Shown here in pieces: positions 20,783 to 30,527 of a stretch of DNA of 64,000 bases. Under the pieces are notes generated by a model. The model worked only from the letters and a program-made list of their open reading frames with translations. It made no database searches and was not told the origin of the DNA. The translations under genes were made by a program, and so were the position numbers. Every line of letters starts with the position of its first letter. Positions within the stretch are counted from its first letter, which is position 1. Source of the DNA: Aradus depressus (lineage: Eukaryota; Arthropoda; Insecta; Hemiptera; Aradidae); NCBI GenBank assembly GCA_963662175.1, contig OY759226.1, forward strand, positions 26,318,065-26,382,064. The letters run 5' to 3'.

Positions 20783-22194
20783 ATATTAAATCTATAAACA
20801 GTTAAAAAGCGAGACATTTGAGGAATGGAGTCTACCGAGCTCAGGATCGCCACTTAGAAATCTAGCTGAGGACCTTAGGTCAGAGGTTTTAATCGGGAAG
20901 TTAAAAATAACCTTGAGCACGTCGTCCTTCTGATGGGACTTTAAGCCACGATTCAGGGCCTTTTCGTATGTCAGGTACTCGATGATGCGTCGTATCTAAT
21001 GTAACTAAACCTGGGTAGGTGAAATTTCACTTAGGATAAAAATAACCTTGAGCACGTCGTCCTTCGGGTGGGACTTTCCGGATAGGTATATCTGAATCTG
21101 TCGTATCAGTTTTAACAAATATTAAGTCTATAAACCGTTAAATAGCGCGAAATTTGAAGAATGGGATAATATGAAGTTAGCTCGACTTTTTTTGAAAAAC
21201 ATTTTATTCGATTTTTGTGTAGGATTCTGATAATCCGGTCGTTCTCTATCAGTTTTAACAAATATTAAATCTATAAACCGTTAAAAAGCGAGAAATTTGA
21301 AGAATGGAGTCCACCGAGCTCAGGATCGCCACTTAGAAATCTAGCTGAGGCCCTTATGTCACATGTTTTACTCGGGATGTTATAGATAACCTTGAGCACG
21401 TCGTCCTTCGGATGGGACATTAAGCGATGATCGAGGGTCTTTTCATATGTCAGGTACTCGATAATGAGTCGTATGTTATGTAACTAAACCTGGGGAGGTG
21501 AAATTTCACTTAGATTATAAATACCTTGAGCACGTCGTCCTTCGGATGGGACTTTGAGCGATAAACGAGGGCATTTACATATGTCAGGTACTCGATAATG
21601 AGTCGTATGTTATGTAACTAAACCTGGGTAGGTGAAATTTCACTTAGGTTAAAAATAACCTTGAGCACGTCGTCCTTCGGATGGGACTTTCCGGATATAT
21701 CTGAATCTGTCATATCAGTTTTAACAAATATTAAATCTATAAACCGTTAAAAAGCGAGAAATTTGAAGAATGGAGTCTGCCGAGTTCAGGATCGCCACTT
21801 AGAAATCTAGCTGAGGGACTTAAGTCAGATATTTCAATCGGGAAGTTAAAAATAACTTTGAGCACCTCGTCCTTCGAATGGGACTTTAAGCGATGATTCA
21901 GGGCCTTTTCGTATGTCAGGTACTCGATGATGAGTCGTATCGAATGTATCTAAACCTGGGTAGGTGAAATTTCACTTAGGTTAAAAATAACCTTGACCAC
22001 GTCGTGCTTCGGATGGGACATTCAGGGATGATTCAGGGCCTTTTCGTATGTCAGGTACTCGATAATGAGTCGTATCTAATGTATCTAAACCTGGGTAGGT
22101 GAAATTTCACTTGGATTAAAAATAACCTTGAGCACGTCGTTCTTCGGGTGAGGCTTTTCGGATATATCTGAATCTGTCGTATCAGTTTTATCAA
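20783..22194. repeat. Satellite higher-order unit 3 (1,412 bp)
   Basis: It starts with a variant module (AAATCTATAAACAGTT, GCGAGACATTTGAGG) and is about 129 bp shorter than units 1 and 2, approximately one 135-bp central-domain monomer. The remaining order is the same. Confidence 0.85.
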
Positions 22195-22740
22195 ATATTA
22201 AATCTATAAACAGTTAAAAAGCGAGACATTTGAGGAATGGAGTCTACCGAGCTCAGGATCGCCACTTAGAAATCTAGCTGAGGACCTTAGGTCAGAGGTT
22301 TTAATCGGGAAGTTAAAAATAACCTTGAGCACGTCGTCCTTCTGATGGGACTTTAAGCCACGATTCAGGGCCTTTTCGTATGTCAGGTACTCGATGATGC
22401 GTCGTATCTAATGTAACTAAACCTGGGTAGGTGAAATTTCACTTAGGATAAAAATAACCTTGAGCACGTCGTCCTTCGGGTGGGACTTTCCGGATAGGTA
22501 TATCTGAATCTGTCGTATCAGTTTTAACAAATATTAAGTCTATAAACCGTTAAATAGCGCGAAATTTGAAGAATGGGATAATATGAAGTTAGCTCGACTT
22601 TCTTAGAAAACCTTTTAACAAATATTAAATCTATAAACTGTTAAAAAGCGAGAAATTTGAGGAATGGAGTCTACCGAGCTCAAGATCGCAACTTAGAAAT
22701 CTAGCTTAGGACCTTAGGTCAGATGTTTTAATCGGGAAGT
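22195..22740. repeat. Satellite higher-order unit 4, partial
   Basis: It repeats the first part of unit 3 (including the private GATAGGTATATCTG variant 1,412 bp later) and then diverges near 22600, where the AT-rich spacer is altered and truncated. Confidence 0.85.
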
Positions 22741-23062
22741 TAAAAATAACTTTGAGCATGTCGTCCTTCGGATGGGACTTTAAGCGATGATCGAGGGCCT
22801 TTTCGTATGTCAGGTACTCGATAATGAGACGAATGTTATGTAAATAAAGCTGGGTAGGTGAAATTTCACTTAGGTTAAAAATAACCTTTAGCACGTCGTC
22901 CTTCGGATGGGACTTTAAGCTATGATCGAGGGCCTTTTCGTATGTCAGGTACTCGATAATGAGACGAATGTTATGTAAATAAAGCTGGGTAGATGAAATT
23001 TCACTTAGGTTAAAAATAACCTTGAGCACGTCGTCCTTCGGATGGGACTTTTCCGATATATC
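22741..23062. repeat. 135-bp central-domain monomers at array edge
   Basis: Simple head-to-tail copies of the SINE central domain. GCATG/GCACGTCGTCCTTCGG starts at 22756, 22891 and 23026, exactly 135 bp apart. Both edges of the array show this simpler arrangement, while the centre shows the higher-order arrangement. Confidence 0.88.
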
Positions 23063-23117
23063 TATATTTATATATATCCAGCGTCACTTCAGGTCCCATA
23101 TATATATATATATCCCA

Positions 23118-23597
23118 TCTGCTTACCAAGCCAACAAAGATGCAGCTTAAAAAACTCTGGTCTAGCCTTGTCCTGAATTATGGGGCAGAGACCTGGACGA
23201 TGACCAGAGCAGAGGAGAGAATCCTCGAGATATTCGAGAGAAAGGTTCTGCGGAGGATCCTTGGTCCGGTTCAGGAGAACGGCATGATCAGGATTAAAAG
23301 TAATGCCGAGGTCGCTACGGAGTTTGGAGAGCCCAGGGTCACAGATGTGATAAGATGGCCATGTGCAGAGGTTGCAGAAGTCTGAAACCCCATGAAGACT
23401 GATGCTAGTGATCCCGGAGGGAAACAGAGGACGAGGAAGACCCAGGAAGAGATGGATGGATGCAGTCGATGGGGACGCAAGGAACCATCTGGTGCAAAAC
23501 TGGAGAACGCTTGCGCTGGACAGGAATCTTTGGGGGAAGTCTCTGGAGGAGGCCAAGGCTCGAATGGAGCTGTAGCGCCCAAGATGATGATGATACA
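23118..23597 (+). pseudogene. RTE-type LINE, C-terminal end of ORF2 (5'-truncated)
   Basis: Plus frames read MQLKKLWSSLVLNYGAETWT, MTRAEERILEIFERKVLRRI and LGPVQENG, then after a frameshift DPGGKQRTRKTQEEMDGCSR-like and NWRTLALDRNLWGKS wording. This is the conserved tail of RTE-class reverse transcriptases (YGxExWTxTxxxExxLxxFERKxLRxIxGP, then a basic G-R-P-x-x-R-W segment). Several frameshifts and stops are present. It begins just after the satellite and a TATATA tract, and ends near GTAGCGCCCAAGATGATGATGA. Confidence 0.8.
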
Positions 23598-23639
23598 TTT
23601 CACAAGTGACTTCACATCCCCATAAGGTCGAAACTTATG

Positions 23640-23832
23640 AATTTTCCGCGAAGAGATGATAGGAGGGAGGCTCAACTCAAAAGCCCTACTAATTCCCGAC
23701 GTATCAAAATGAAATTTAGTACGAGAACTCAGAAGTTCTAGTGTAAATCAATTGTTAATTTTTAGCCAAATCGGTTCATTGGAGTTGAAGGGAGAGAGAA
23801 AACGTTAAATGATTTTCAAATCGCTTTTTCGT
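23640..23832. repeat. Dispersed repeat rep-B segment
   Basis: It contains GGAGGGAGGCTCAACTCAAA, AGCCCTACTAATTCCCG, TTAGCCAAATCGGTTCATTG and GAAGGGAGAGAG, blocks in rep-B order. Confidence 0.45.
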
Positions 23833-23920
23833 AGTCGGGCTCATGTCCACCAGAGTGACAAGAGGGCTCTGGTAGTAGGCGATATTGTTGTTAAAATCTT
23901 GGGCATGAGTCAATAACTAA
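23833..23920 (+). mobile_element. SINE-A 3' fragment
   Basis: Only the terminal part: AGTCGGGCTCATGTCCACCA, GAGGGCTCTGGTAGTAGGCG and a decayed GGGCATGAGTCAATAACTAA. Confidence 0.75.
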
Positions 23921-23936
23921 CTAGTAGTTATAATTA

Positions 23937-24558
23937 TCTATCTATCTATGGTGGCGCTACAACCCGGTGAAGGGTCCTGGCCTCCTCCACCAACAGCCGC
24001 CAATTGTCCCGATCCTGTGCGGCTGCCATCCAGTTCCTGGTGCGGAACATGTTTCGGGCATCTTCTGCCACACCATCTGCCCATCTCAGCTTAGGTCTTC
24101 CTCGCCGTCTTACTCCATGAATGGGCTCCATTAGCATCTTCTTCGGCATTTCCTCAGCTTCCATCCTGGCGATATGTACCGCCCATCTTAACCGCCCAAT
24201 CTTCATGACTTGCAGAACATCTGGTTCTCTATAGAGTTCGTAGAGCTCCTGGTTGGTGCGTCTGCGCCATGCATGGCCTACTTGCACTCCTCCAAATATT
24301 CTGCGCAGAACCTTCCTTTCGAACACCAATAGGCTCTGTTCGCTCATTTTCGAAGTTATCCAGGTTTTTGAGCCATACAGAAGAACTGGGCGGATAAGAG
24401 TCTTATATAGAACGACTTTAGTCTGCCTGGATATGTGGTTGCTTCTGAAGTGCTTGCTGAGACCATAGTAACATTTGTTTGCCGCAAAGATTCTTTTCCT
24501 TATCTCAGTTTCGTTAACATTGTCTTTTGTAACTATGGAGCCCTAGTACGTAAATATA
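23937..24558 (-). pseudogene. RTE-type LINE 3' fragment, mostly intact frame
   Basis: The minus strand reads continuously from GSIVTKDNVNETEIRKRIFA and ANKCYYGLSKHFRSNHISRQ through TKVVLYKTLIRPVLLYGSKT to FERKVLRRIFGGVQVGHAWR, RRTNQELYELYREPDVLQVM, GRPKLRWADGV and a terminal RVVAPP followed by a stop. This is the C-terminal third of an RTE reverse transcriptase. A stop replaces the Leu of TYLGS at about 24543. The 3' end runs into a (GATA)n-like tail (23937-23948), as is usual for RTE elements. 5'-truncated near 24558. Confidence 0.88.
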
Positions 24559-24990
24559 ATTATCGAGCTCAGTTAAAATTATTAAAGGCAACGCCAAGTT
24601 AACTGACTAGAAGGACATCATGAGATTTGCCTCTACACAAAGTATCAATGTAGATAATAGAAAATCAATGTTTAAAGTAGGACTTGTGGTAGTAATGGTA
24701 ATGGGAGGATGCCCACTAAAACTTAGATACTTGGGGAGGCTGAACTTAGATACTTGAGAAGTTGAATTTACAGAGCCTATCGATTACCGACAGTTAACTT
24801 GGACATTAAACGATACCATTGGGGCCTCAATGGCTCGTATAGTGTCAGCATCCATTCTGACTACACTATCTTCCAGGGAGTCCGGTCTGTTTCAGGTAAC
24901 TTTACCCACGGGTGAACCCCCACTCCAATGATCTGGACCAACAGCTCAGTCTACCCCACCATCTCTTAAAGCGAATTCTAATGTTTTTAA
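24559..24990. other. Unannotated spacer
   Basis: Near 24700-24760 there is a short iteration of ACTTAGATACTTGGGGAGG / ACTTAGATACTTGAGAAG. No gene or transposon end recognised. Confidence 0.35.
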
Positions 24991-25110
24991 GTCGGACTCA
25001 TGTTTACCAGTGCGATGAGCGCTCTTTTAGTTGGCGATATGAGCTTAATGATTTGTTTTGCAGGGAGAGCGAAAATTGACTAATTCGTGTGTGGGATGTA
25101 CATTGTCGGT
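24991..25110 (+). mobile_element. SINE-A relic fused to rep-B border
   Basis: AGTCGGACTCATGTTTACCA, GCGCTCTTTTAGTTGGCGAT and ATGAGCTTAATG are a decayed SINE-A body. They are followed by the rep-B words GAGAGCGAAAATTGACTAAT and CGGTGATTCATCGAC. Confidence 0.5.
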
Positions 25111-25490
25111 GATTCATCGACTACATATTTTTTTTTACAATATTTTCGTGTAAACAACGAAACAGGAGTTAGTATGAACTGCTTAGTCCTCTCGTCAACT
25201 AGTCAATGTCTTGTCACCAAACCAATTAAGAATTACAAATAATTTTCCACTTGGAGAAGTAAATTTTCCAGTGATTTACTGCCGACTTTTCTTATAAAAA
25301 AAAAAATAATAATAATAATTTAATGATAAATTTCCGGCGTTGAATAATTGTTTCGCTTTGTAAAAATTACCAAATTACAAAGCGGTACGACTTTTATCTT
25401 TTTTTGAGAAACAATGAAGTTATTAAAATGAAACACTACGTTATGCAACTAAAGATGAATTGGTATTCAAGACCTTGTACCTGATTGTTA
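25111..25490. other. Unannotated spacer with rep-B traces
   Basis: An A-rich run lies at 25298-25320. Only scattered rep-B-like words are seen (AAATTTTCCAGTGATTTACT). Confidence 0.3.
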
Positions 25491-26020
25491 CCTGCCCAGC
25501 TGTAGCAAGTATAGTCGAAGTTATGTAGTCGGTTAGAAATTCGATGTTGTTTTTTCAGCGGAATTTCAACCTACTCGATGAAAGAATGAGGACTCAAGAG
25601 GGTTTAACACAAAAATCCCAATAACTGCTGAAGTAATGAATGTATCAACTCAAAATTGTATATATGTATCCAGAACTACATAAGGACGACATCTATATAT
25701 TTTCAGCGAAATCGGCCAAAGAGAAGGAGAGGATTAGAGGTGGGGACTTAACACAAAAATCCCAATAACTGCTGAAGTAATGAATGTATCAACTCAAAAT
25801 TGCATATATGTATCCAGAACTACATAAGGACGACATCTATAGATTTTCAGCGAAAATAGGCCAAAGAGAAGGAGATAATTAGGGATGGGGGGTTAACACA
25901 AAATCTCAATAACTGCTGAAGTAATAAATGTATCAACTCAAAATTGCATATATGTATCCAGAACTGCATAAGGACGACATCTATGTATTTTCAGCGAAAA
26001 TAGTCCGAATAGATGAATGG
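25491..26020. repeat. rep-B copy with about 145-bp internal tandem units
   Basis: The junction CCTGCCCAGCTGTAGCAAGT / ATAGTCGAAGTTATG leads into an array. Units beginning AACACAAAAATCCCAATAAC start at 25606, 25750 and 25895 (144-145 bp spacing) and run through AACTGCTGAAGTAATGAATG, GTATCCAGAACTACATAAGG, ACGACATCTAT and TTTTCAGCGAAA. Shorter arrays of the same unit occur in other copies (29150-29400, 51110-51310), so variable tandem copy number is a property of the family. Confidence 0.8.
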
Positions 26021-26207
26021 GGTTAGCAGAGAAACACCTAATGAGTGACTATCGAATGTACTGACATAGGTGTGAAGTAGCGAGGGGGGGAGGGAGGGGA
26101 AGTGAGTGGTGGAGACGGAGGGGTAATTGTCCGGGTATCGTACATAATCAGCTTTAGGTAAAGTAATACAGCGCAAAGTAACTTGCAAGTTTTATCTTCT
26201 CTAAAGA

Positions 26208-26719
26208 TGGAAAGTAATGCTCTGAATTTTCCTAATGGTGGAGTTGAGGGTGAAAAGTTTTAAATTTTTAATACAGGAGGCACTTGAGATGAATTTTAGG
26301 GAAGTTCAACCCATTTTCCGAGTCTTAAGGAACGAAATGAACGATCTCCATTCAGGAGAGAAAGTTAGTTTCAGAAAGTTCCTCAGGTTATTGATCGTTG
26401 ATCCTAGCTATATGTGGTTCAGGGAACCCATCAGAAACCCGATGCCAAATTCTCACTTTGTATATACAGTAATTAGTAATTTAGTTATTGTGACGCCCGG
26501 GCTGTTAACCGTTGACGTAGCAAAGGAGGGGAGGGGGGCAGGGGGTTACGGCCCACCCCCACAAAAGTGCGATCTAATGTACCTAATTAAAAAAAATTAT
26601 ATAACGACAACTCCACCACAGACAAACATTACAGTCAAGACATTAGAAGCTTCAGTTCCCAGTCGAAAAAAAAAAAAAAAAAAAAAAAGTACTGGAAAAC
26701 AAAGCAGGTGTGGAAGAAA
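26208..26719 (+). other. Unrecognised open reading frame region
   Basis: A plus frame open from 26235 to about 26720 contains a passage that does not look like low complexity: EALEMNFREVQPIFRVLRNE, MNDLHSGEKVSFRKFLRLLI, VDPSYMWFREPIRNPMP. The frame then passes through G-rich repeats and a 23-nt A run (26667-26689) that encodes a poly-lysine tail, which is unlikely to be real protein. A separate ATG at 26208 opens MESNALNFPNGGVEGEKF and stops. I do not recognise the protein; it could be an old exon, a fragment of a transposon protein, or chance. Confidence 0.3.
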
Positions 26720-26769
26720 TTAGAATGTTTGTAAACAAACGTGTCGTAACCTGATGAAGTGTCTTACTT

Positions 26770-26969
26770 ATACAGGTTGTTGAGCTACTAAGTAGCTCAA
26801 ATATAGAGGTAAACATCGAAAAAATCTAAGAAATCAAATCTCAATTAAAAAGGTTTGAAAATTCCCAGTAACCAGAGGTATTTCAATGCAAAAGTGTCGG
26901 GACCTCTTTGAAATTATCAGTAACAGAGGTTTCTCACATATCCAGGGCCCACTTAACCAGGTTTCACTG
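26770..26969. mobile_element. pogo/Tigger-like right end
   Basis: On the minus strand it starts CAGTGAAACCTGGTTAAGTG (26950-26969), flanked by TA, a typical pogo/Tigger terminus. It continues with iterated CCTCTGTTACTG, GAGGTCCC and ACCTCTGGTTACTGG subterminal words. The left end is not found. Confidence 0.55.
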
Positions 26970-27139
26970 TATATTTATTGTCACGAAATTGCATATATAA
27001 ATTCAAAGCTCTATAAGGATAATACCAATTAATGTTCCACAAAATCGGTCGAAGGTTGGGTGTAAAATTTTCAAAAATTGTGTTAGGTAATTTTACACGC
27101 CCCCCCCCCTCCCCCCCCCCCCCCTAGCTGGTTGGTGTA
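26970..27139. other. rep-B fragment and C tract
   Basis: It holds the words TTCAAAGCTCTATAAGGATA and TTCCACAAAATCGGTCGAAG from rep-B, then a C-rich run at 27101-27124. Confidence 0.35.
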
Positions 27140-27400
27140 ATGTTTATTGGTGCGCAACCTGGGACGTTTCAGCTGCGACGTTGGGCTGGCGCAAGCTATA
27201 AGAAGGTGGATTATCTTGGAAGAACAACATTCCTGGACAGTTTGCCACTATTGCCCAATGGGGTATTTTCAGGAGTTGAGCAAGGTTCATGTCTCAGTCC
27301 ATTGTTTGTGGATTTCTTTTGTTTCTGAGGTCCCGCTGTGGTGTCCACCCTCAGGGCTCATCCTTAGGCCACAAGTTGACCTAGTAAATGAAAAATCATC
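27140..27400 (+). pseudogene. Possible reverse-transcriptase fragment
   Basis: The plus frame reads RWAGASYKKVDYLGRTTFLD and PNGVFSGVEQGSCLSPLFVD. SGVxQGSCLSPL matches the GVPQGSxLxPLLF motif of LINE reverse transcriptases, and the WxxxYxxxRT wording upstream is in a plausible place. The frame is short and closes at 27328, so this is a weak call. Confidence 0.35.
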
Positions 27401-27640
27401 AGTGAATCACCGGCTATGTACGTCTCCAGCACGAATTAATCGATTACGTTTTCTCTCTCTCTCGAATCGAACGTTTGTGCTAAGTAAAGATGTCACGTGG
27501 TTCACTTATAAACACAGACACAGACACTTCATCGCGAAAATGGTCTAATTGTGTTCAAAAGAAAAATGAAACGTTTAAATCCATTGAAAACTCGAACTCG
27601 GATTTTCGAAGGATTGATTACATTTTATCAATATACTATA
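27400..27640. repeat. rep-B / rep-D fragments
   Basis: GTGAATCACCGGCTATGTAC, CAGCACGAATTAATCGATTA and GAATCGAACGTTTGTGCTAA are rep-B. They pass into CATCGCGAAAATGGTCTAAT, AATCCATTGAAAACTCGAAC and TTATCAATATACTATAGTTA, which are rep-D. Confidence 0.5.
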
Positions 27641-27689
27641 GTTAAAGCAAAAATATATACTAACCGGAAGTAAATCCCCACTCAGACAA

Positions 27690-28345
27690 GACCATCATCA
27701 TCATATCTGACTGAATCCCAACTACCAAAATAACTGTATTAAGGATTTTTCAGAAATCATGTGATTTGGGGCCACTAGGTCGACCTGAACCTTAAATGCC
27801 TAACTTGACTTTTTTAGCTGGATTTAGTTTAAAAGACGTTCATGTCTACTCAAGATAGCCTCTTATCATATCTAATTGAATCCGAATCACCAACATGTCT
27901 GTATTAAGGATTTTTCAGAAATCAGGTGAGATTTGGGGCCACAAGGTAAACCTGAATCTTATATTCCTAAATTATAAAGAAATACGAGTTTTTTAAATAT
28001 TGTCTATTTCACAAGATGCATAAAATATATGGAAGTACTTTCGGTATTGTTACCATCATCAGCCACGACTTAACAAATGCTGATATTTTATTTTTACGAA
28101 ATATTTGTAATAAACTGATGGTACCGAAAGTACTCCCCTATATTTTTATCTTTTGAAATAGACAATATTTTTTTAAAAAATCGTGTTTTTTTATAGTTTA
28201 TTAAGTGTTTCACAATCTCTCTGCAAAAATGTTAAATATTATATTCCTAACTCGACTTTTTAGCTGAATTAAGTTTTAAAAACGGTCATTTCTACTCGAG
28301 GTAGCCTCTTATCATCTGATTGAATCCCACTACCAACATAGTGTA
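27690..28345. repeat. About 186-bp tandem repeat interrupted by a foldback
   Basis: Units share CATCATATCTGACTGAATCC / TTATCATATCTAATTGAATCC, GTATTAAGGATTTTTCAGAA, TGGGGCCACTAGGT and CCTAACTTGACTTTTTTAGC. The second unit is split by the 268-bp element at 27971-28238, and the remainder continues from 28251. Confidence 0.7.
27971..28238. mobile_element. Foldback retroposon with hammerhead-like core, copy 2
   Basis: 268 bp, flanked by a perfect 12-bp duplication TTATATTCCTAA (27959-27970, 28239-28250). Reverse-complemented, it aligns with the element at 1396-1705 (GCAGAGAGATTGTGAAA, ATTGTCTATTTC, GTACTTTCGGTA). On the minus strand, 28066 to 28028 read GTGG, CTGATGA, T, GGTA-ACAA-TACC, GAAA, AGTACT, T, CCAT. 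GTGG can pair with CCAT. The other arm's core is damaged (CTGATGGTACCGAAA, about 28115). Confidence 0.8.
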
Positions 28346-29440
28346 CAAATGTACTTCCCCAGCTCGAAATATTTGTAATAAACTAAGTTTTCTCTCCCCC
28401 TCATCGACCATTTGACTGAAAAACAGTATACGTCATACTGAGGACTTCTCAATAAAACTCCTTACATAAAATTTCCTGTTACTGCGGAAAATTAGTGGGT
28501 GATGTCCTTAATGGGGTTTTGAATTATCATATAAAATTCAGTTTTGATACATTCATTAAATGGGCAGTTATCAGATTTTTTTTCAGTACACCCCCTTCTT
28601 CTAATCCATCCTTCCTCTAATCCATCCTTCCTCTAATCCATCCCTCCTCTAATCCATCCCTCCTTCTAATCCAACCCTCCCTTTGGCCCATTTAGCTGAA
28701 AATCAATAGGTTTCATTTCATATACGTATGAAATTTCGGCCCCTATGAAATTCAACTGTTGAATATTAGAGCAACTGGTCGACTGGTATTGGAGAGGGAA
28801 CGAAAATTGAATTAATTCGTTCTGGGGAAGTACATTGCCGTTGATTCACAGACGACATTTTTATTTCTAGAATCATTGGTCGGAAAACATGGAATTTCTA
28901 TGAAAAATCAACATCGAATTTCTAACCGACTACATAACTTCCCCTATGCTTCGTACAGCTGGGCAGGTAACAATCAGGTACAAGGTCTTGGTCTTGAATA
29001 CCACTTCATCTTTAGTTGCATTACCTATTTTATTAATTTCATTATATGACAAAAAAATATGAACTGTAAAACCTATAACTGTGAATGTATCACCATAAAA
29101 TTTGCATTTGTATCTAGAACCTATTGATTTTGAGCCAAATCGACCAAGGGGAAGAGGGGATTTGGGGGAGGCTTAACACAAAAAGTCTAATAACTGCCGA
29201 TAGAATGAATGTATCGACACAAAATTTCATATTTATATTTAAAACCCCAATAAAGACTACACATAAATTTTCAGTGGAATCGATAAGAAGGATGAGATAG
29301 GGGTTCAACTTAAAAACCCTAATAACTGCCGATATAATGAATTTATCGACACAACATTTAGTAAGAGTTTCTTTTAAGATATCAATATCAACTTTCAGCC
29401 GGAACCTCATTTTTCAGTCAGTATGCCTGTGGTGAACGAG
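28346..29440. repeat. rep-B copies, several abutting
   Basis: Successive segments are in both orientations: TGTACTTCCCCAGCTCGAAA (28350), GTACATTGCCGTTGATTCAC (28830), the palindromic junction AACTTCCCCTATGCTTCGTA (28938), and two internal units (29170 and 29307). Within it, 28600-28680 is a 17-bp tandem run of CTAATCCATCCTTCCTC. Confidence 0.6.
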
Positions 29441-29523
29441 AATCACCAATATGAAATAGTCAACTTTTCAAATGTAGTGGCGTAAACAGAAACTAGATTT
29501 CAGACCATTATTAAATGTATATA

Positions 29524-29765
29524 GAGGGCGCCGGTAGCTCAGAGATAGGTTGCTTGCCTTCTGAGCTCAAGATCGCGGGTTCAAACCCCGCCGAGATTAT
29601 GTTTTTATCTGGGAGATGAAAAAACAGCACGCCGTCCTTCAGAAGGTACTCGTTAAAGACCTCTATCCTAAATGAATAAACCTAAGTAGGCAAAATTTAG
29701 GATGACCCAGAGCAACGAAAGAGCTCGATAAATCACCTCGTAAGTCCGGGCATTAATCACATTAA
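29524..29765 (+). mobile_element. SINE-A with internal deletions
   Basis: Head GGCGCCGGTAGCTCAGAGAT with B box GGTTCAAACCC. The central domain is shortened (GTCCTTCAGAAGGTACTCG), and the decayed end CCGGGCATTAATCAC is followed by ATTAACTA. Confidence 0.8.
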
Positions 29766-29888
29766 CTATTAAATTTATATTAATTAGTTCATTCGCCTAC
29801 GGTCCCATTCAGTGTGTGACCTGATAACACATGATATACATGAAATTAAAATGTGAATGTATATAAGTTATAACTAATAGGTACTCAC

Positions 29889-29924
29889 GGCAGCTAACAA
29901 GATGCAGACGAGATGTACGTGCAT
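29889..29924 (-). CDS. Putative first coding exon of a secreted protein
   Basis: On the minus strand ATG (29924-29922) opens MHVHLVCILLAA, a basic-free hydrophobic start like a signal peptide, and is followed directly by GTGAGTAC, a strong 5' splice donor (intron from 29888). The -3 position before ATG is G. The exon is 36 nt, phase 0. Short first exons that end within the signal peptide are common in insect secreted-protein and cuticle genes. No downstream exon could be identified, so the product is unknown and the call rests on the start, hydrophobicity and donor only. Confidence 0.35.
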
Positions 29925-30038
29925 GACGATGGGAAGTCGGGTGATGCGTGTGTGACTACTACTGGGCGGGAGGCGGCCTCACACCGCCTCATAAAGTGTC
30001 GGCTGTCCTTGGAAGCTTTCCAGTTCGTAGGAGAGGGA

Positions 30039-30508
30039 GGACTCCGGATCATCCCCTAGCTGGTCAGTCAACCTTTAGGGGAATAGGTGAGTCACACAGA
30101 ATCAGCTTCCTCAGATCGCAAACCAGGACTTAGGACTCCGGATCATCCCCTAGCTGGCCAGTCAACCTTTAGGGGAATAGGCGAGTCACACAGAGTCTGC
30201 TTCCCAAGATGGAAAACCAGGACTTAGGACTCCGGATCATCCCCTAGCTGGTCAGTCAACCTTTAGGGGAATAGGTGAGTCACACAGAGTCTGCTTCCCC
30301 GGATCGAAAACCAGGACTTAGGACTCCGGATCTTCCCCTAGCTGGTCAGTCAACCTTTAGGGGAATAGGTGAGTCATACAGAGTCAGCTTCCCCAGATGG
30401 AAAACCAGGACTTAGGACTCCGGATCATCCCCTAGCTGGTCAGTCAACCTTTAGGGGAATAGGTGAGTCACACAGAGTCTGCTTCTCCAGATGGAAAACC
30501 AGGACTTC
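30039..30508. repeat. 94-bp tandem repeat, five copies
   Basis: Units begin GGACTCCGGATCATCCCCTA at 30039, 30133, 30227, 30321 and 30415, exactly 94 bp apart, with only a few substitutions. Each contains the inverted pair CCCCTA ... TAGGGG separated by about 20 bp (able to form a small hairpin) and the direct word GTGAGTCACACAGAG. The array lies 115 bp upstream, in transcriptional sense, of the putative signal-peptide exon on the minus strand. Confidence 0.92.
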
Positions 30509-30527
30509 CTCAACATTGTAGCTTCCA

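Larger units (their letters stand above)
17013..23062. repeat. 6-kb satellite array derived from SINE-A
   Basis: The whole block consists of repeated modules. Module 1 aligns with SINE-A from the tRNA-like head into the central domain: CCGAGCTCAGGATCGCCACT, then TAGCTGAGGCCCTTAGGTCA, then CCTTGAGCACGTCGTCCTTC, GGATGGGAC, TATGTCAGGTACTCG and AAACCTGGGTAGG. Module 2 repeats only the central-domain part, with a 135-bp period. Module 3 is an AT-rich spacer (AGTTTTAACAAATATTAA, AAAAAGCGAGAAATTTG). Modules are arranged in higher-order units spaced 1,541, 1,541 and 1,412 bp (module starts at 17701, 19242, 20783, 22195). Open frames crossing it are by-products of the periodicity. Confidence 0.92.

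Noticed and set aside
22706..23029. Repetitive 107-residue ORF on the minus strand
   Set aside because: It is the satellite read in one frame; the 45-residue periodicity equals the 135-bp monomer. No sign of selection on protein.
17013..23062. CRISPR-like array
   Set aside because: Regular repeats, but no unique spacers of uniform size, eukaryotic context, and clear SINE ancestry.
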